Assembly (NCBI GenBank): GCA_965229565.1
Contig: OZ245888.1
Span: 1,674,001-1,738,000, forward strand
Direction of reading: 5' to 3'
DNA: 64,000 bases
DNA from: JANQNX01 sp040217095
GTDB lineage: Bacteria; Pseudomonadota; Gammaproteobacteria; Eutrophobiales; Eutrophobiaceae
The stretch's first letter is position 1. The number at the start of each line of letters is the position of its first letter. The position numbers and the translations under genes are program-made. The notes under the pieces are model-generated. The model was given only the letters and a program-made list of their open reading frames with translations, was not told the DNA's origin and ran no database searches. This document shows positions 1-7,976 of the stretch, one piece after another.

Positions 1-441
1 GGCAAACGGCTGGTAAGCGCTCTCAACAATAGGCAACAACGCGAGGTCCAGTGGTAACTGTCGTTCCTGCAGACGTTGCACGATGTGATACAGGTAGGGC
101 TGGGCACGTTCAGCGACACGATCGATATATTCCTGGTTTTTAGCAAACCAGTTCAGGCGTGCCTTGACCGAGGGATGTTCTATATGGGTGTCAAGTACCA
201 GTTGTTCGCGGATCACTGACCATATATCGGCAGGCTGTTGCGGTTCGCTTGTTTCCACGCCAGCAGTGTTATCGCGCTCAAAATCAACTGACGCGTTCGA
301 GGGGGCAACGTATTGGGTTGTCGTCGCTTCGTTATCCGTTGTCGGTGGAGGTGTCGCTGCGTCCTGCTTGACGGAAGAAATGTTGCAGCCGCTTGTTATT
401 AATATCGTACAGATAACGTACGCAAACTGATTTTTTGGCAT
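1..441 (-). CDS. mltD: Membrane-bound lytic murein transglycosylase D, N-terminal part (gene runs off the left edge)
   Basis: The reverse strand from an ATG at 441 reads as a lipoprotein precursor with lipobox LITSGC, then a low-complexity Ala/Thr/Pro linker, then a helical region ending in LALLPIVESAYQPFA. That last segment is the start of the SLT lysozyme-like domain, and the Glu of VES is the expected catalytic residue. MltD cleaves peptidoglycan glycan strands from the outer membrane with release of anhydro-muropeptides. The LysM repeats expected at the C terminus lie outside the window. It follows gloB on the same strand with a 51-base gap, as in Escherichia coli and many relatives. The lipobox, the catalytic segment and the neighbourhood agree, so only the 3' extent is unknown. 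Confidence 0.88.
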   Translation of the reverse strand, partial: MPKNQFAYVICTILITSGCNISSVKQDAATPPPTTDNEATTTQYVAPSNASVDFERDNTAGVETSEPQQPADIWSVIREQLVLDTHIEHPSVKARLNWFAKNQEYIDRVAERAQPYLYHIVQRLQERQLPLDLALLPIVESAYQPFA

Positions 442-492
442 GGCAGAATCGTAGAGTTCCAGTTCAACTAGGTCAAGTAAATTTGTGATTTT

Positions 493-1263
493 TTAGAAAT
501 TGTCCTTCCATTGCCGTAGCGCAGCAAATACCTCGACGGGATCGGATAATTCCCTATCGGCATGGGTCGATACGGCACTGGCGATGCCTTGTTCGTGACA
601 GCGCAGGAAGGGGTTGGTCAGTTTTTCTGTCGCCAGCGTTGCTGGCACCGTTGGTAGTTGTTGTTGCCGTTGTGCCCTGACTTCATGCAGACGTTCGGAT
701 ATGGCCTTGTTGTGCGGTTCTACTGCACTGGCAAAGCCCAGGTTGGCCTCGGTATATTCATGTCCGCAGAAAAGGCGCGTATTTTCGTCCAACTGCCTGA
801 ATTTTTCCAGTGAGGCGTGCATTTGTTGCGGTGTACCCTCAAAAAGGCGGCCACAACCAGCTGTAAAAAGGGTATCACCGCTGAAAACAAAGTTGTCACT
901 ATAATAGGCGACTGCACCGGCCGTGTGACCAGGCACATCCAGTATCTTTAACGACAGGTTCAGTTCCGGGAACGGCAGCACATCACCCTCGCGCACGCCG
1001 TGGGTACTGCCCTTGACGGTTTCAGATGCCGGTGTGAACACCGGAATATCATATTTAGCGGTAATGTCCGGGATTCCGCCGACATGGTCCCAGTGGTGAT
1101 GTGTAATCAGGATGGCATCCGCTATGATTTTATGTTCCGACAGATAATCAAGCACCGGCTGTGCTTCACTCGGATCAACAATCAGCGTATGACCGTTATC
1201 CTCGTTGAGACACAGCCATATGTAGTTATCCTTCAGGGCAGGCAGGGGTAAGATATTTAACAT
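493..1263 (-). CDS. gloB: Hydroxyacylglutathione hydrolase (glyoxalase II)
   Basis: A 256-residue metallo-beta-lactamase-fold hydrolase that splits S-lactoylglutathione into lactate and glutathione, the second step of methylglyoxal detoxification. The binuclear metal motif THHHWDHVGG is present, with further ligands in VPGHTAGA and the FCGHEYT segment. I start at the ATG at 1263 (MLNILPLPALKDNYIW) because that is the family's usual N terminus; the frame is open for 40 more residues upstream but these look non-native. The length matches the family. It is transcribed toward mltD and divergently from the methyltransferase at 1332. A glyoxalase I gene lies 2 kb away, so both enzymes of the pathway are in this neighbourhood. 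Confidence 0.95.
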   Translation of the reverse strand: MLNILPLPALKDNYIWLCLNEDNGHTLIVDPSEAQPVLDYLSEHKIIADAILITHHHWDHVGGIPDITAKYDIPVFTPASETVKGSTHGVREGDVLPFPELNLSLKILDVPGHTAGAVAYYSDNFVFSGDTLFTAGCGRLFEGTPQQMHASLEKFRQLDENTRLFCGHEYTEANLGFASAVEPHNKAISERLHEVRAQRQQQLPTVPATLATEKLTNPFLRCHEQGIASAVSTHADRELSDPVEVFAALRQWKDNF

Positions 1264-1331
1264 GGTGATAGTGACACAGTGATATTTTTTGTGCAGTCTA
1301 ACAATTTGAAACAGCAAACGTAATACAGGAC

Positions 1332-2108
1332 ATGAACCACAACGATTCCACAGCAACCTCGTGTCGTCAGAAGCTTGCAGCATGGCTCGCTTCCCCTTTG
1401 GGTGAACGTGTCGTCCAGGTGGAACTGGAGCAGATGCAACAGATTCTGCCCGAATTATTTGGCTATCACATCATTCAGTATGGCATGTCGAACGGTGTTG
1501 ATTACCTGGGTACGTCAAAGATTGGCAACAAGAGCTACCTCTGCCTTGATGCAACTGAAATCCATGGCAACATGAATTGCGTTATGGCCGAGGCCGAGCA
1601 TCTGCCCGTTGCCGCCAACAGTATCGATGTAGCCGTGTTGCCACATGTATTGCAATTCTCCCGGGATCCGCATCGCTTGTTACGAGAACTCGACAGAATC
1701 CTGATCGATGACGGTCATGTTGTGATTACCGGTATTAACCGGTTTAGTCTCTGGGGTCTCTGGCACCTGTTCTTCTGCTGGTGGGACAACATGCCCTGGA
1801 CAGGAAAATTGATATCGATCCCGCGTATGAAAGACTGGCTGTCGCTGCTGGATTTTGAAATCAGGCAAACCTACTACGGTTTTTATGCACCACCGTTACG
1901 CAGCACAAAGTGGTTGCAATGGTTCAAGCCAATGGAAAGGCTGGGCCGATTTTGCTGGCCTTTCCTTGGTGGTCTGTATGTGATCGTGGCTAAAAAAAGA
2001 GTCGTGCCATTAAACCCGATAAAGATGCAGTGGCAATCCAAGCGCCAGCTTATTGGATCAGGTATGGCAGAACCGACAGCACGCAACCCGGTACAGCGCA
2101 ATGGATAA
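1332..2108 (+). CDS. SAM-dependent methyltransferase of the YafS type
   Basis: A 258-residue protein placed exactly where E. coli carries yafS, between gloB and rnhA. The middle part (AEAEHLPVAANSIDVAVLPH, then LRELDRILIDDGHVVITG) has the pattern of a class I methyltransferase: the acidic residue and LP motif after the SAM site, then the strand-helix around the post-IV region. The glycine-rich SAM loop near the N terminus is poorly conserved. The substrate is unknown. The C-terminal part is rich in Trp and aromatic residues. Its stop codon overlaps the start of rnhA by eight bases, which suggests translational coupling. The family is clear; no specific function can be given. Confidence 0.8.
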   Translation: MNHNDSTATSCRQKLAAWLASPLGERVVQVELEQMQQILPELFGYHIIQYGMSNGVDYLGTSKIGNKSYLCLDATEIHGNMNCVMAEAEHLPVAANSIDVAVLPHVLQFSRDPHRLLRELDRILIDDGHVVITGINRFSLWGLWHLFFCWWDNMPWTGKLISIPRMKDWLSLLDFEIRQTYYGFYAPPLRSTKWLQWFKPMERLGRFCWPFLGGLYVIVAKKRVVPLNPIKMQWQSKRQLIGSGMAEPTARNPVQRNG

Positions 2109-2559
2109 AACCATTCATGTTTTTTCGGATGGAGCCTGTCGTGGCAACCCGGGTCCGGGCGGCTGGGGTGTGTTACTTAAGTACAATGGCAACGAAAAGG
2201 AACTATATGGTGCCGAGAGCACGACCACAAATAACCGCATGGAATTGATGGGGGCAATACAGGGACTGGAGGCTTTGAAACAGCCCTGCAATGTCATTGT
2301 CACGACCGATTCGCAGTATGTGAAAAATGGTATTACCGAATGGCTGCCGGGCTGGAAGGCCCGTAACTGGAAAACCGCCGCGAGGAAACCGGTCAAGAAC
2401 CAGGACCTGTGGATGCGACTGGATGAAGCCGTGCAGCGCCATAGCAGTGTCAACTGGGAGTGGGTAAAAGGCCATAGTGGTCATGATGAAAATGAACGAG
2501 TCGATCAACTGGCTAACCAGGCTATCGATGAAATGCAGCTACAGGGTGATTCGCTTTGA
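2101..2559 (+). CDS. rnhA: Ribonuclease HI
   Basis: A 152-residue endonuclease that removes RNA from RNA-DNA hybrids during replication and R-loop clearance. The carboxylate set is in the E. coli positions: D10 in FSDGACRGNPGPGG, E48 in NRMEL, D70 in TTDSQYV and the Asp near 135 in NERVDQLA, with the conserved His in GHSGH. The start at 2101 (MDKTIHVF) is chosen over an upstream in-frame ATG at 2053 because it gives the family length and places D10 correctly. Its stop overlaps the TTG start of dnaQ, the conserved rnhA-dnaQ pairing, here on the same strand rather than divergent as in E. coli. Confidence 0.97.
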   Translation: MDKTIHVFSDGACRGNPGPGGWGVLLKYNGNEKELYGAESTTTNNRMELMGAIQGLEALKQPCNVIVTTDSQYVKNGITEWLPGWKARNWKTAARKPVKNQDLWMRLDEAVQRHSSVNWEWVKGHSGHDENERVDQLANQAIDEMQLQGDSL

Positions 2560-3281
2560 GACAAATTGTACTCGATACAGAAACCACGGGGCTTGAACCA
2601 ACCCAGGGTCACCGCATCATTGAAATCGGTTGCGTTGAATTAGTAAATCGGCGCAAGACCGATAATAATTTTCACGTTTATCTTAACCCGGAAAGAGAGA
2701 TCGAGGATGGTGCCTTTGATGTTCACGGTATCAGTAATGAATTCCTCGCGGACAAACCCAAATTTGCCGATGTTGCCCGGGAATTGATTGAGTTCATCCG
2801 CGACAGTGAACTGGTAATACACAATGCGCCATTTGATGTCGGGTTTCTTAATGCCGAATTAAAGAAGCTGGGCAGGAAGTGGGGCAAGATCGACGACTAC
2901 TGCCAGGTAGTTGATACGTTGTTACTGGCGCGGGAGAAACATCCCGGGCAGAAGAATAACCTCGACGCGCTATGCAAACGTTACGAAATAGATAATTCAA
3001 AACGTGATTTGCACGGTGCGTTGCTGGATGCACAAATACTGCTGGACGTTTACCTGGCTATGACGGGCGGGCAGGAGACGCTGTTACTGGATGATGCGAC
3101 ATCGGAACAGGAACTCAGCAGTGGTGACACACGACTACCCGGTGATCGTAAACCATTGCCGGTTATTGAACCCACCGCCGATGAACTCGCTGCACATGAA
3201 CAACGCCTGGAAGCGATGCTGGCAGAAAGCGGCGGCAAATGTATCTGGAATGAAATTAAAATTGAAACGCGAACAAAATAA
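2556..3281 (+). CDS. dnaQ: DNA polymerase III epsilon subunit (3'-5' proofreading exonuclease)
   Basis: A 241-residue DEDDh exonuclease that proofreads for the replicative polymerase. Exo I is LDTETTGLEP (D7, E9), Exo II is in VIHNAPFDVGFLN, and Exo III is DLHGALLDAQ with the His and final Asp. The C-terminal tail after about residue 185 is the polymerase-binding region, ending in the usual short helical segment. The start codon appears to be TTG at 2556, sharing bases with the TGA of rnhA, so translation is probably coupled. No ATG lies closer to the Exo I motif. Role and start are both well supported. Confidence 0.95.
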   Translation: MRQIVLDTETTGLEPTQGHRIIEIGCVELVNRRKTDNNFHVYLNPEREIEDGAFDVHGISNEFLADKPKFADVARELIEFIRDSELVIHNAPFDVGFLNAELKKLGRKWGKIDDYCQVVDTLLLAREKHPGQKNNLDALCKRYEIDNSKRDLHGALLDAQILLDVYLAMTGGQETLLLDDATSEQELSSGDTRLPGDRKPLPVIEPTADELAAHEQRLEAMLAESGGKCIWNEIKIETRTK

Positions 3282-3302
3282 AAACATCCAAGGAGCAGAA
3301 GC

Positions 3303-3857
3303 ATGAAGCATTATGATGAAGCAGAAGGATTGGTAGAGATCGATGACGCAGCGACTAAGGGCTACGCATTGACACAGACCATGTTACGTATCAAAGACCC
3401 GGCACGTTCTCTGGAATTCTATTCACGTGTTCTCGGTATGAGCCTTGTGCGCCGGTTTGATTTCCCCGAGATGGAGTTCACGTTGTATTTTCTCGGCAAG
3501 ATTCGGGACCTGGATGCCAGCACTATTCCAGAGGATAAAGCCAAGCGTGCGACCTGGGTATTTGGTCATGAAACCATGCTGGAACTGACCCATAACTGGG
3601 GCACAGAAAACGATGACACCGTGTATCACAGTGGCAACCAGGAACCGAAGGGATTTGGTCATATTGGCTTTACCGTGCCCGATGTCTACGCGGCTTGTGA
3701 ACGCTTTGAAAAACTGGGTGTGCCTTTCCAGAAAAAAGTTGATGACGGCAAAATGCAGGGGCTGGCCTTTATACGCGATCCGGACGGCTACTGGATTGAA
3801 ATTCTGCAGGCCGATATGCTGGAACAGCGCGGTAAAGACTGGGGCCTGAAGGACTAA
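3303..3857 (+). CDS. gloA: Lactoylglutathione lyase (glyoxalase I), long zinc-type form
   Basis: A 184-residue vicinal-oxygen-chelate protein that isomerises the methylglyoxal-glutathione hemithioacetal to S-lactoylglutathione. The four metal ligands are visible: Q25 (TQTML), E94 (MLELTH), H120 (GFGHIGF) and E166 (YWIEIL). The N-terminal extension and the loop at 65-85 make it resemble the longer eukaryotic and pseudomonad forms, which usually prefer zinc, rather than the short nickel-dependent E. coli enzyme; metal preference is inferred from length only. A clear AAGGAG ribosome site lies just upstream of the ATG at 3303. Only 21 bases separate it from dnaQ, so it may be co-transcribed. Confidence 0.95.
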   Translation: MKHYDEAEGLVEIDDAATKGYALTQTMLRIKDPARSLEFYSRVLGMSLVRRFDFPEMEFTLYFLGKIRDLDASTIPEDKAKRATWVFGHETMLELTHNWGTENDDTVYHSGNQEPKGFGHIGFTVPDVYAACERFEKLGVPFQKKVDDGKMQGLAFIRDPDGYWIEILQADMLEQRGKDWGLKD

Positions 3858-3871
3858 ACAGGCCGTACACG

Positions 3872-4594
3872 GTGTCACATCGCCGTTATTTTCTGATCCT
3901 GTCGATACTGTTCCTGGTCGAATTCCTGTTACTCGCCGTTCGTCCCTATGACCGTGCTGACTGGGCACTGGAGAACGTGCTCGTTGTCGTCTTCGTGTTT
4001 ATCCTCGCAGCAAGCTATCGCAGGTTTGTCCTGTCACGACTGTCTTACACGTTGATCTTTATCTTCATGTGTCTTCACCAGGTCGGTGCGCACTATACCT
4101 ATTCCAGGGTGCCCTATGATGCATTTTTAATGCAGCAGTTTGATTTCAGTCTGAATGAAGCCATGAACTGGAGCCGCAATCATTTTGATCGACTGGTGCA
4201 TTTTTTATTTGGCTTATTGATTGCCTACCCGATACGCGAGGTGTATGTACGCCTCGCCTATGGCAGGGGCTTTTGGGGCTATTTCTTTCCGCTGTTGTTT
4301 ACCATCGCTGCGTCAATGATCTTTGAACTGTTTGAGTGGGCCGCGGCTGAAACCTTTGGTGGCGATTTGGGTATGGCCTATCTTGGTACCCAGGGTGATG
4401 AATGGGATTCACACAAGGATTCACTGCTGGCCAGCATCGGCGCATTGATTGCCATGTTGATAACTATCGCGCTCAACATGGCCTTGCAGAAAGATTTTGT
4501 GGCTGAATGGAAAAGTAGTCTGCGAATTAAAGGCAAGCGACCACTGGGTGAAGATGAAATAGCAAGGTTGCTGGAAGAGAGGAATAAGAATTAG
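3872..4594 (+). CDS. DUF2238 (YjdF-type) inner-membrane protein
   Basis: A 240-residue polytopic membrane protein with about six hydrophobic segments: LILSILFLVEFLLLAV, VLVVVFVFILAASY, LSYTLIFIFMCL, LVHFLFGLLIAYPI, FFPLLFTIAASMIFELFEW and a final segment near 190-205. The conserved HFDRLVHF and the acidic FEWAA...DEWDSHKD pattern are typical of the DUF2238/YjdF family. No biochemical function is established for the family. The start is GTG at 3872, 14 bases after gloA, suggesting co-transcription. The C-terminal 35 residues are charged and probably cytoplasmic. Family assignment is firm; function is open. Confidence 0.82.
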   Translation: MSHRRYFLILSILFLVEFLLLAVRPYDRADWALENVLVVVFVFILAASYRRFVLSRLSYTLIFIFMCLHQVGAHYTYSRVPYDAFLMQQFDFSLNEAMNWSRNHFDRLVHFLFGLLIAYPIREVYVRLAYGRGFWGYFFPLLFTIAASMIFELFEWAAAETFGGDLGMAYLGTQGDEWDSHKDSLLASIGALIAMLITIALNMALQKDFVAEWKSSLRIKGKRPLGEDEIARLLEERNKN

Positions 4595-4659
4595 TTTTTT
4601 TTAATTGGTTTCGTCCTTTATGGTGATGCATTTATTCACATAACTACTATTTTATAGAT

Positions 4660-5100
4660 TGATTTCGCCTTTTAGCGGCGAGTACCTTTTCTTTGCGTGG
4701 TCAAAGAAAAGGTACCAAAAGAAAGACCACCCCGTTATCGTGTCCTGCGGCTACCCTCGTCGTCTCGTGATTTTCCAGGGTCGCGTATACATGCCTCCCT
4801 GCATGAATACGCTCATTTGAACATCCCTGTTCAAATGCCCCTGCCATCACGCTTCTCCTCGGCACGATAAAAGGGGAATAGAGGAAAACCTCCCGTGCTG
4901 CCTTGCCGAAGGATTTGCTCGTTTAGGGTCAACTGTGCAGGACGCACAGTTGAGCGCATTGCGTCATGGAAGACGCTATGCGCGACCCGTATAAACGAGA
5001 AAATCCTGAGGGAAGCCAAAGGCCAGGGCAGCAGGGAAAAGTTTTCTTGGGTACTTCTTTATGAAAAGAAGTACCTCGCCTTAAAGGCGAAAAGCAATGT
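4660..5100. repeat. Non-coding multi-hairpin element bounded by inverted repeats
   Basis: The 643-base gap between the DUF2238 gene and grxD holds no convincing gene but a series of perfect or near-perfect palindromes. Visible stems are 4681-4715 (14-bp arms GTACCTTTTCTTTG and its complement), 4814-4837 (10-bp arms around TTTGAACA), 4931-4953 (9-bp arms CAACTGTGC), 4954-4983 (11 of 12 paired) and 5050-5075 (10-bp arms GGTACTTCTT). The outer ends, TCGCCTTTTAGCGGCGAGTACC on the left in segments and the GGTACTTC/AAGTACCTCGCC block on the right, are inverted relative to each other. This looks like a palindromic intergenic repeat rather than an insertion sequence, since no transposase is present. 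5101-5237 adds a smaller hairpin at 5202-5226 and nothing else recognisable. Confidence 0.6.
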
Positions 5101-5237
5101 TAAACAGGAAAGAAAATATAATCGCCAGCAGGCGACATCAATGTAACAAAGCAGAACGCGCCGGCAGGCGAAAAAGAAATATGAATTTATAAATGAGGGA
5201 ATGGATGGGCCTTTTCAGACCCATCCGAAAAAAAACT

Positions 5238-5555
5238 CTAGTTAGCGACCGCCTCTTTGGCCATCTTTTGTAATTCGCCTTTCTCGTAAAGATCCATGGC
5301 GATATCACAACCACCGACCAGTTCACCCTTGATAAACAACTGTGGGAAGGTTGGCCAGTTGGAAAACTGCGGCAGACTGGCGCGAATTTCCGGGTTGGCG
5401 AGGACATCTACAAAAGCAAATTCCACGTCGCAGGCCTTCAGGGCTTCCGAGGTGCGCATGGAAAAACCACACTGCGGGAAATCCGGTGAGCCTTTCATGA
5501 ATAAAACGACCGGGTTTTCTTCAACGGTCTTCTTAATCTGTTCAATAACATCCAT
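5238..5555 (-). CDS. grxD: Monothiol glutaredoxin (CGFS, Grx4 type)
   Basis: A 105-residue single-domain glutaredoxin with the CGFS active site in the segment FPQCGFSMR, plus the glutathione-binding WPTFPQLF and GGCDIAM motifs. Monothiol CGFS glutaredoxins bind a [2Fe-2S] cluster with glutathione and act in iron-sulfur cluster delivery and iron homeostasis rather than as dithiol reductases. The length fits the bacterial short form. It lies downstream of hyuB on the same strand with a 53-base gap; there is no evident functional link. Assignment is secure. Confidence 0.95.
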   Translation of the reverse strand: MDVIEQIKKTVEENPVVLFMKGSPDFPQCGFSMRTSEALKACDVEFAFVDVLANPEIRASLPQFSNWPTFPQLFIKGELVGGCDIAMDLYEKGELQKMAKEAVAN

Positions 5556-5608
5556 AGTCTTAATCTCTGGTTAGGCTGGTTGCGGCGGATTATACCTAAT
5601 CGTGTCTG

Positions 5609-7147
5609 TCAATCTACCCGCTTCGATTGCCCCCAGCCACCGCCACCCGGGGTTTTTATGACCAGTTCGTCGCCAGGATTCACGCGCATGCTGGTTTTTG
5701 CGGCCAGTAGCTTGCCATTGAGGCGATTCTCCCCGGCCTTACCGCTTTCGCCTGCCTTCAGTCCCCACGGTTTACTATGGCGGCGCTCGGTCAACAGGGT
5801 GGCATGGGCCGGTTGCAGGAACTGGTAGTGCCTGACCAGGCCAGCGCCGCCTGAATGTAAACCATCGCCACCGGATCCGGTACGTATACCGTAGGCCTTC
5901 AGGCGCAACGGGTAGTGCAGTTCAAGGATCTCTACCGGTGTATTCAGGGTATTGGTCATGTGTGTCTGTACGGCATTACAGCCATCGTTGTTTTTGCTTG
6001 CACCCATGCCGCCACCGAGTGTTTCGTAGTAACTCCAGTGTTCTGCCCCCATGGCAAGGTTGTTCATGCTGCCATGGCTTGCTGCCGGTATCTTTTCCGG
6101 GATTGCCTGCGCCAGCGCGCCCAGCACGACATCGACCACGCGCGTGCTGGTTTCGACATTGCCTGCCGCCACCGCTGCCGGGTATTCCGCATGCAGCAGG
6201 CTGCGTTCGGGCACCTGCAGTTTGATCAAGTCAAAGCTACCTGCGCAATTAGGTATGTAATCCGGCATCAGGCAACGGAAGCAATAATAAACAGCCGCAG
6301 CAGTTACCGATAGCGGGCAATTGATATTGCCCTTGACCTGGTGACTGGTGCCGGTGAAATCAAGCGTGATATCGCCACGGTGAGCACGTACCGTACAATC
6401 AATCGTGATGTCTGTATTCCCCAGGCCATCATCGTCCATGACATCATGGAAGCGGTACTCTCCGTCCGGGATCGATGCCAATACATGCCCCGCAATACGA
6501 CGGGCATACTCATTCAGTTCCTGCAGGTAATCCGCAAAACTGTTTTGTGTGCAGTTGTTAATCAGGCCGATCAAAACCTGCTTGCCGGTCTGGTTAACAC
6601 TGAACTGCGCCTTGAAATCTGCCTCGGAGATGGCAGGTGCACGCAACTGCCGGGTAAATGCATGCAGCACATCTTCCAGTATGCGACCGTCTTTACCGAT
6701 CAGGGTCGGCGAGATCAGCATGCCTTCTTCTTCTATGCTGGAAGATATCGGCATGGAACCCGGGGACTCGGAACCGATATCTGCATGGTGTGCACGATTG
6801 GTAACAAATGCATGCAATTGGCTATCGACAAAAACCGGCGAGATAAAAGTGACGTCGGGCAGGTGCGTACCACCCATGAACGGATTATTGAGAATGACCG
6901 TGTCGCCATCCTGCCATTTGCGTGCGCGTACGATATCACGCATGGCGAAGGCCATGCTGCCAAGGTGAACGGGAATATGCGCGGCCTGTGCACAAAGTTG
7001 TCCCTCAGCGTCAAAAATAGCGCAGGAATAATCCAGCCGGTCGCGTATATTCGGCGAAAAGGCCGTTTGCTGAAGGACTGCGCCCATTTGCTCGCATATC
7101 GCATTGATTCTGCTTGAAAACAAAGCCAATTCAATTGCATTGCTCAT
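5609..7147 (-). CDS. hyuB: Hydantoinase B / 5-oxoprolinase family protein
   Basis: A 512-residue protein of the HyuB family, which with an ATP-binding HyuA partner hydrolyses cyclic amides such as hydantoins or 5-oxoproline. Family signatures are SPNIRDRLDYSCAIFD near the N terminus, HAADIGSESPGS as HHADIGSESPGSMP, and the C-terminal glycine-rich GSGGDGLHSGGAGLVR and TPGGGGWG. The N-terminal start at 7147 and length match the family. No HyuA-type gene is adjacent: upstream is a divergent membrane protein and downstream is grxD. The natural substrate is therefore unknown, and the partner is either encoded elsewhere or absent. Confidence 0.85.
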   Translation of the reverse strand: MSNAIELALFSSRINAICEQMGAVLQQTAFSPNIRDRLDYSCAIFDAEGQLCAQAAHIPVHLGSMAFAMRDIVRARKWQDGDTVILNNPFMGGTHLPDVTFISPVFVDSQLHAFVTNRAHHADIGSESPGSMPISSSIEEEGMLISPTLIGKDGRILEDVLHAFTRQLRAPAISEADFKAQFSVNQTGKQVLIGLINNCTQNSFADYLQELNEYARRIAGHVLASIPDGEYRFHDVMDDDGLGNTDITIDCTVRAHRGDITLDFTGTSHQVKGNINCPLSVTAAAVYYCFRCLMPDYIPNCAGSFDLIKLQVPERSLLHAEYPAAVAAGNVETSTRVVDVVLGALAQAIPEKIPAASHGSMNNLAMGAEHWSYYETLGGGMGASKNNDGCNAVQTHMTNTLNTPVEILELHYPLRLKAYGIRTGSGGDGLHSGGAGLVRHYQFLQPAHATLLTERRHSKPWGLKAGESGKAGENRLNGKLLAAKTSMRVNPGDELVIKTPGGGGWGQSKRVD

Positions 7148-7201
7148 AGAATTTACATCTCATCAAACGCAATAAAATACCGGATTAATCCGTATAAGGG
7201 G

Positions 7202-7230
7202 ATGAAAGCCTATAACTACATACGTATAAT
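7202..7230 (+). promoter_or_regulatory. Candidate sigma-70 promoter for the PuuD-like gene
   Basis: A perfect TATAAT at 7225-7230 has ATGAAA 17 bases upstream at 7202-7207, a weak -35 match. A GC-rich GCGCGC stretch follows the -10 element. It points toward the membrane-protein gene at 7293, leaving a leader of about 55 bases with AGGAGA before the ATG. The -10 element is seen directly; promoter activity is inferred. Confidence 0.45.
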
Positions 7231-7292
7231 GCGCGCAAGTAAGTCGTTAAATTTTATAAAAAAAGAAACTTTACGAACACAGGAGATAGTCA

Positions 7293-7877
7293 ATGAACCC
7301 ACTCAGATCTGTTATAGGCACAATTATACTTGGTTTTGTAACCGCAGCGATTATTACCCTGGCTATAGGGGAAACATCGTTTAATGCTTGGTCATTTGTA
7401 GTGTGGCTACATGTGATATTTGGCGTTGTCTGGATTGGTCTCCTCTACTATTTCAATTTTGTGCAGGTGCCGGCCGTGGCAAAGGCAACGGCTGATGAGG
7501 GGGGCCCCGGACCTGCTGCAATTAATAAATATGTTGCACCGCCTGCCTTATGGTGGTTTCGTTGGGGCGCATTAGCAACCTGGCTGTCTGGAGCGGCGGC
7601 ATTGGAAATCATGGGAGTGGGGCTGAAAAATGCTTTTCTCTTGCAAGGCAATGGCTTGATTATTGGTATCGGGGCCTGGTTAGGTACAATCATGCTGTTT
7701 AATGTTTGGGTGTTAATCTGGCCAAATCAGAAGAAAGTTCTGGGTATAGTTGAGGCCAGCGCTGATGAAATTGCGAAGGGCAAAACCATTGCATTAATGG
7801 CATCAAGAACCAATACATTTTTATCAATTCCAATGCTCATGTGCATGGTAGCGCATGGTCACGGATTGCCTCTTTAA
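7293..7877 (+). CDS. Urate hydroxylase (PuuD)-like membrane protein lacking a cytochrome domain
   Basis: A 194-residue integral membrane protein with four or five hydrophobic segments. The segment SFVVWLHVIFGVVWIGLLYY and the later WWFRWGALATWLSGAAALE and IGIGAWLGTIMLFNVWVLIWP segments resemble the N-terminal membrane domain of PuuD-type urate hydroxylases, and a conserved NTFLSIPML...AHGHG tail is present. Classical PuuD adds a cytochrome c domain at the C terminus; here the protein ends right after the membrane region. It may be a heme-binding or electron-transfer membrane protein with another substrate. It stands alone between hyuB and argD, with its own likely promoter and terminator. Confidence 0.65.
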   Translation: MNPLRSVIGTIILGFVTAAIITLAIGETSFNAWSFVVWLHVIFGVVWIGLLYYFNFVQVPAVAKATADEGGPGPAAINKYVAPPALWWFRWGALATWLSGAAALEIMGVGLKNAFLLQGNGLIIGIGAWLGTIMLFNVWVLIWPNQKKVLGIVEASADEIAKGKTIALMASRTNTFLSIPMLMCMVAHGHGLPL

Positions 7878-7904
7878 GTCTTTCATACAATAATTGCTGT
7901 TTTT

Positions 7905-7936
7905 TAGCCCGGCTTTAGAGCCGGGCTTGTTGTTTG
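7905..7936 (+). terminator. Rho-independent terminator after the PuuD-like gene
   Basis: GCCCGGC at 7907-7913 pairs perfectly with GCCGGGC at 7920-7926 around a TTTAGA loop, followed by a T-rich tract (TTGTTGTTTG). It separates the PuuD-like gene from argD. Confidence 0.75.
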
Positions 7937-7976
7937 GGCGTGATGTAAATGACGCTATTCTTCGGGTCTTTTAAAT

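Noticed and set aside
5202..5226. Terminator of grxD
   Set aside because: The hairpin is sound, but on the minus strand the T run lies before the stem rather than after it.
6341..7117. 258-codon plus-strand ORF inside hyuB
   Set aside because: Antisense shadow; the minus-strand frame has strong HyuB family motifs throughout.
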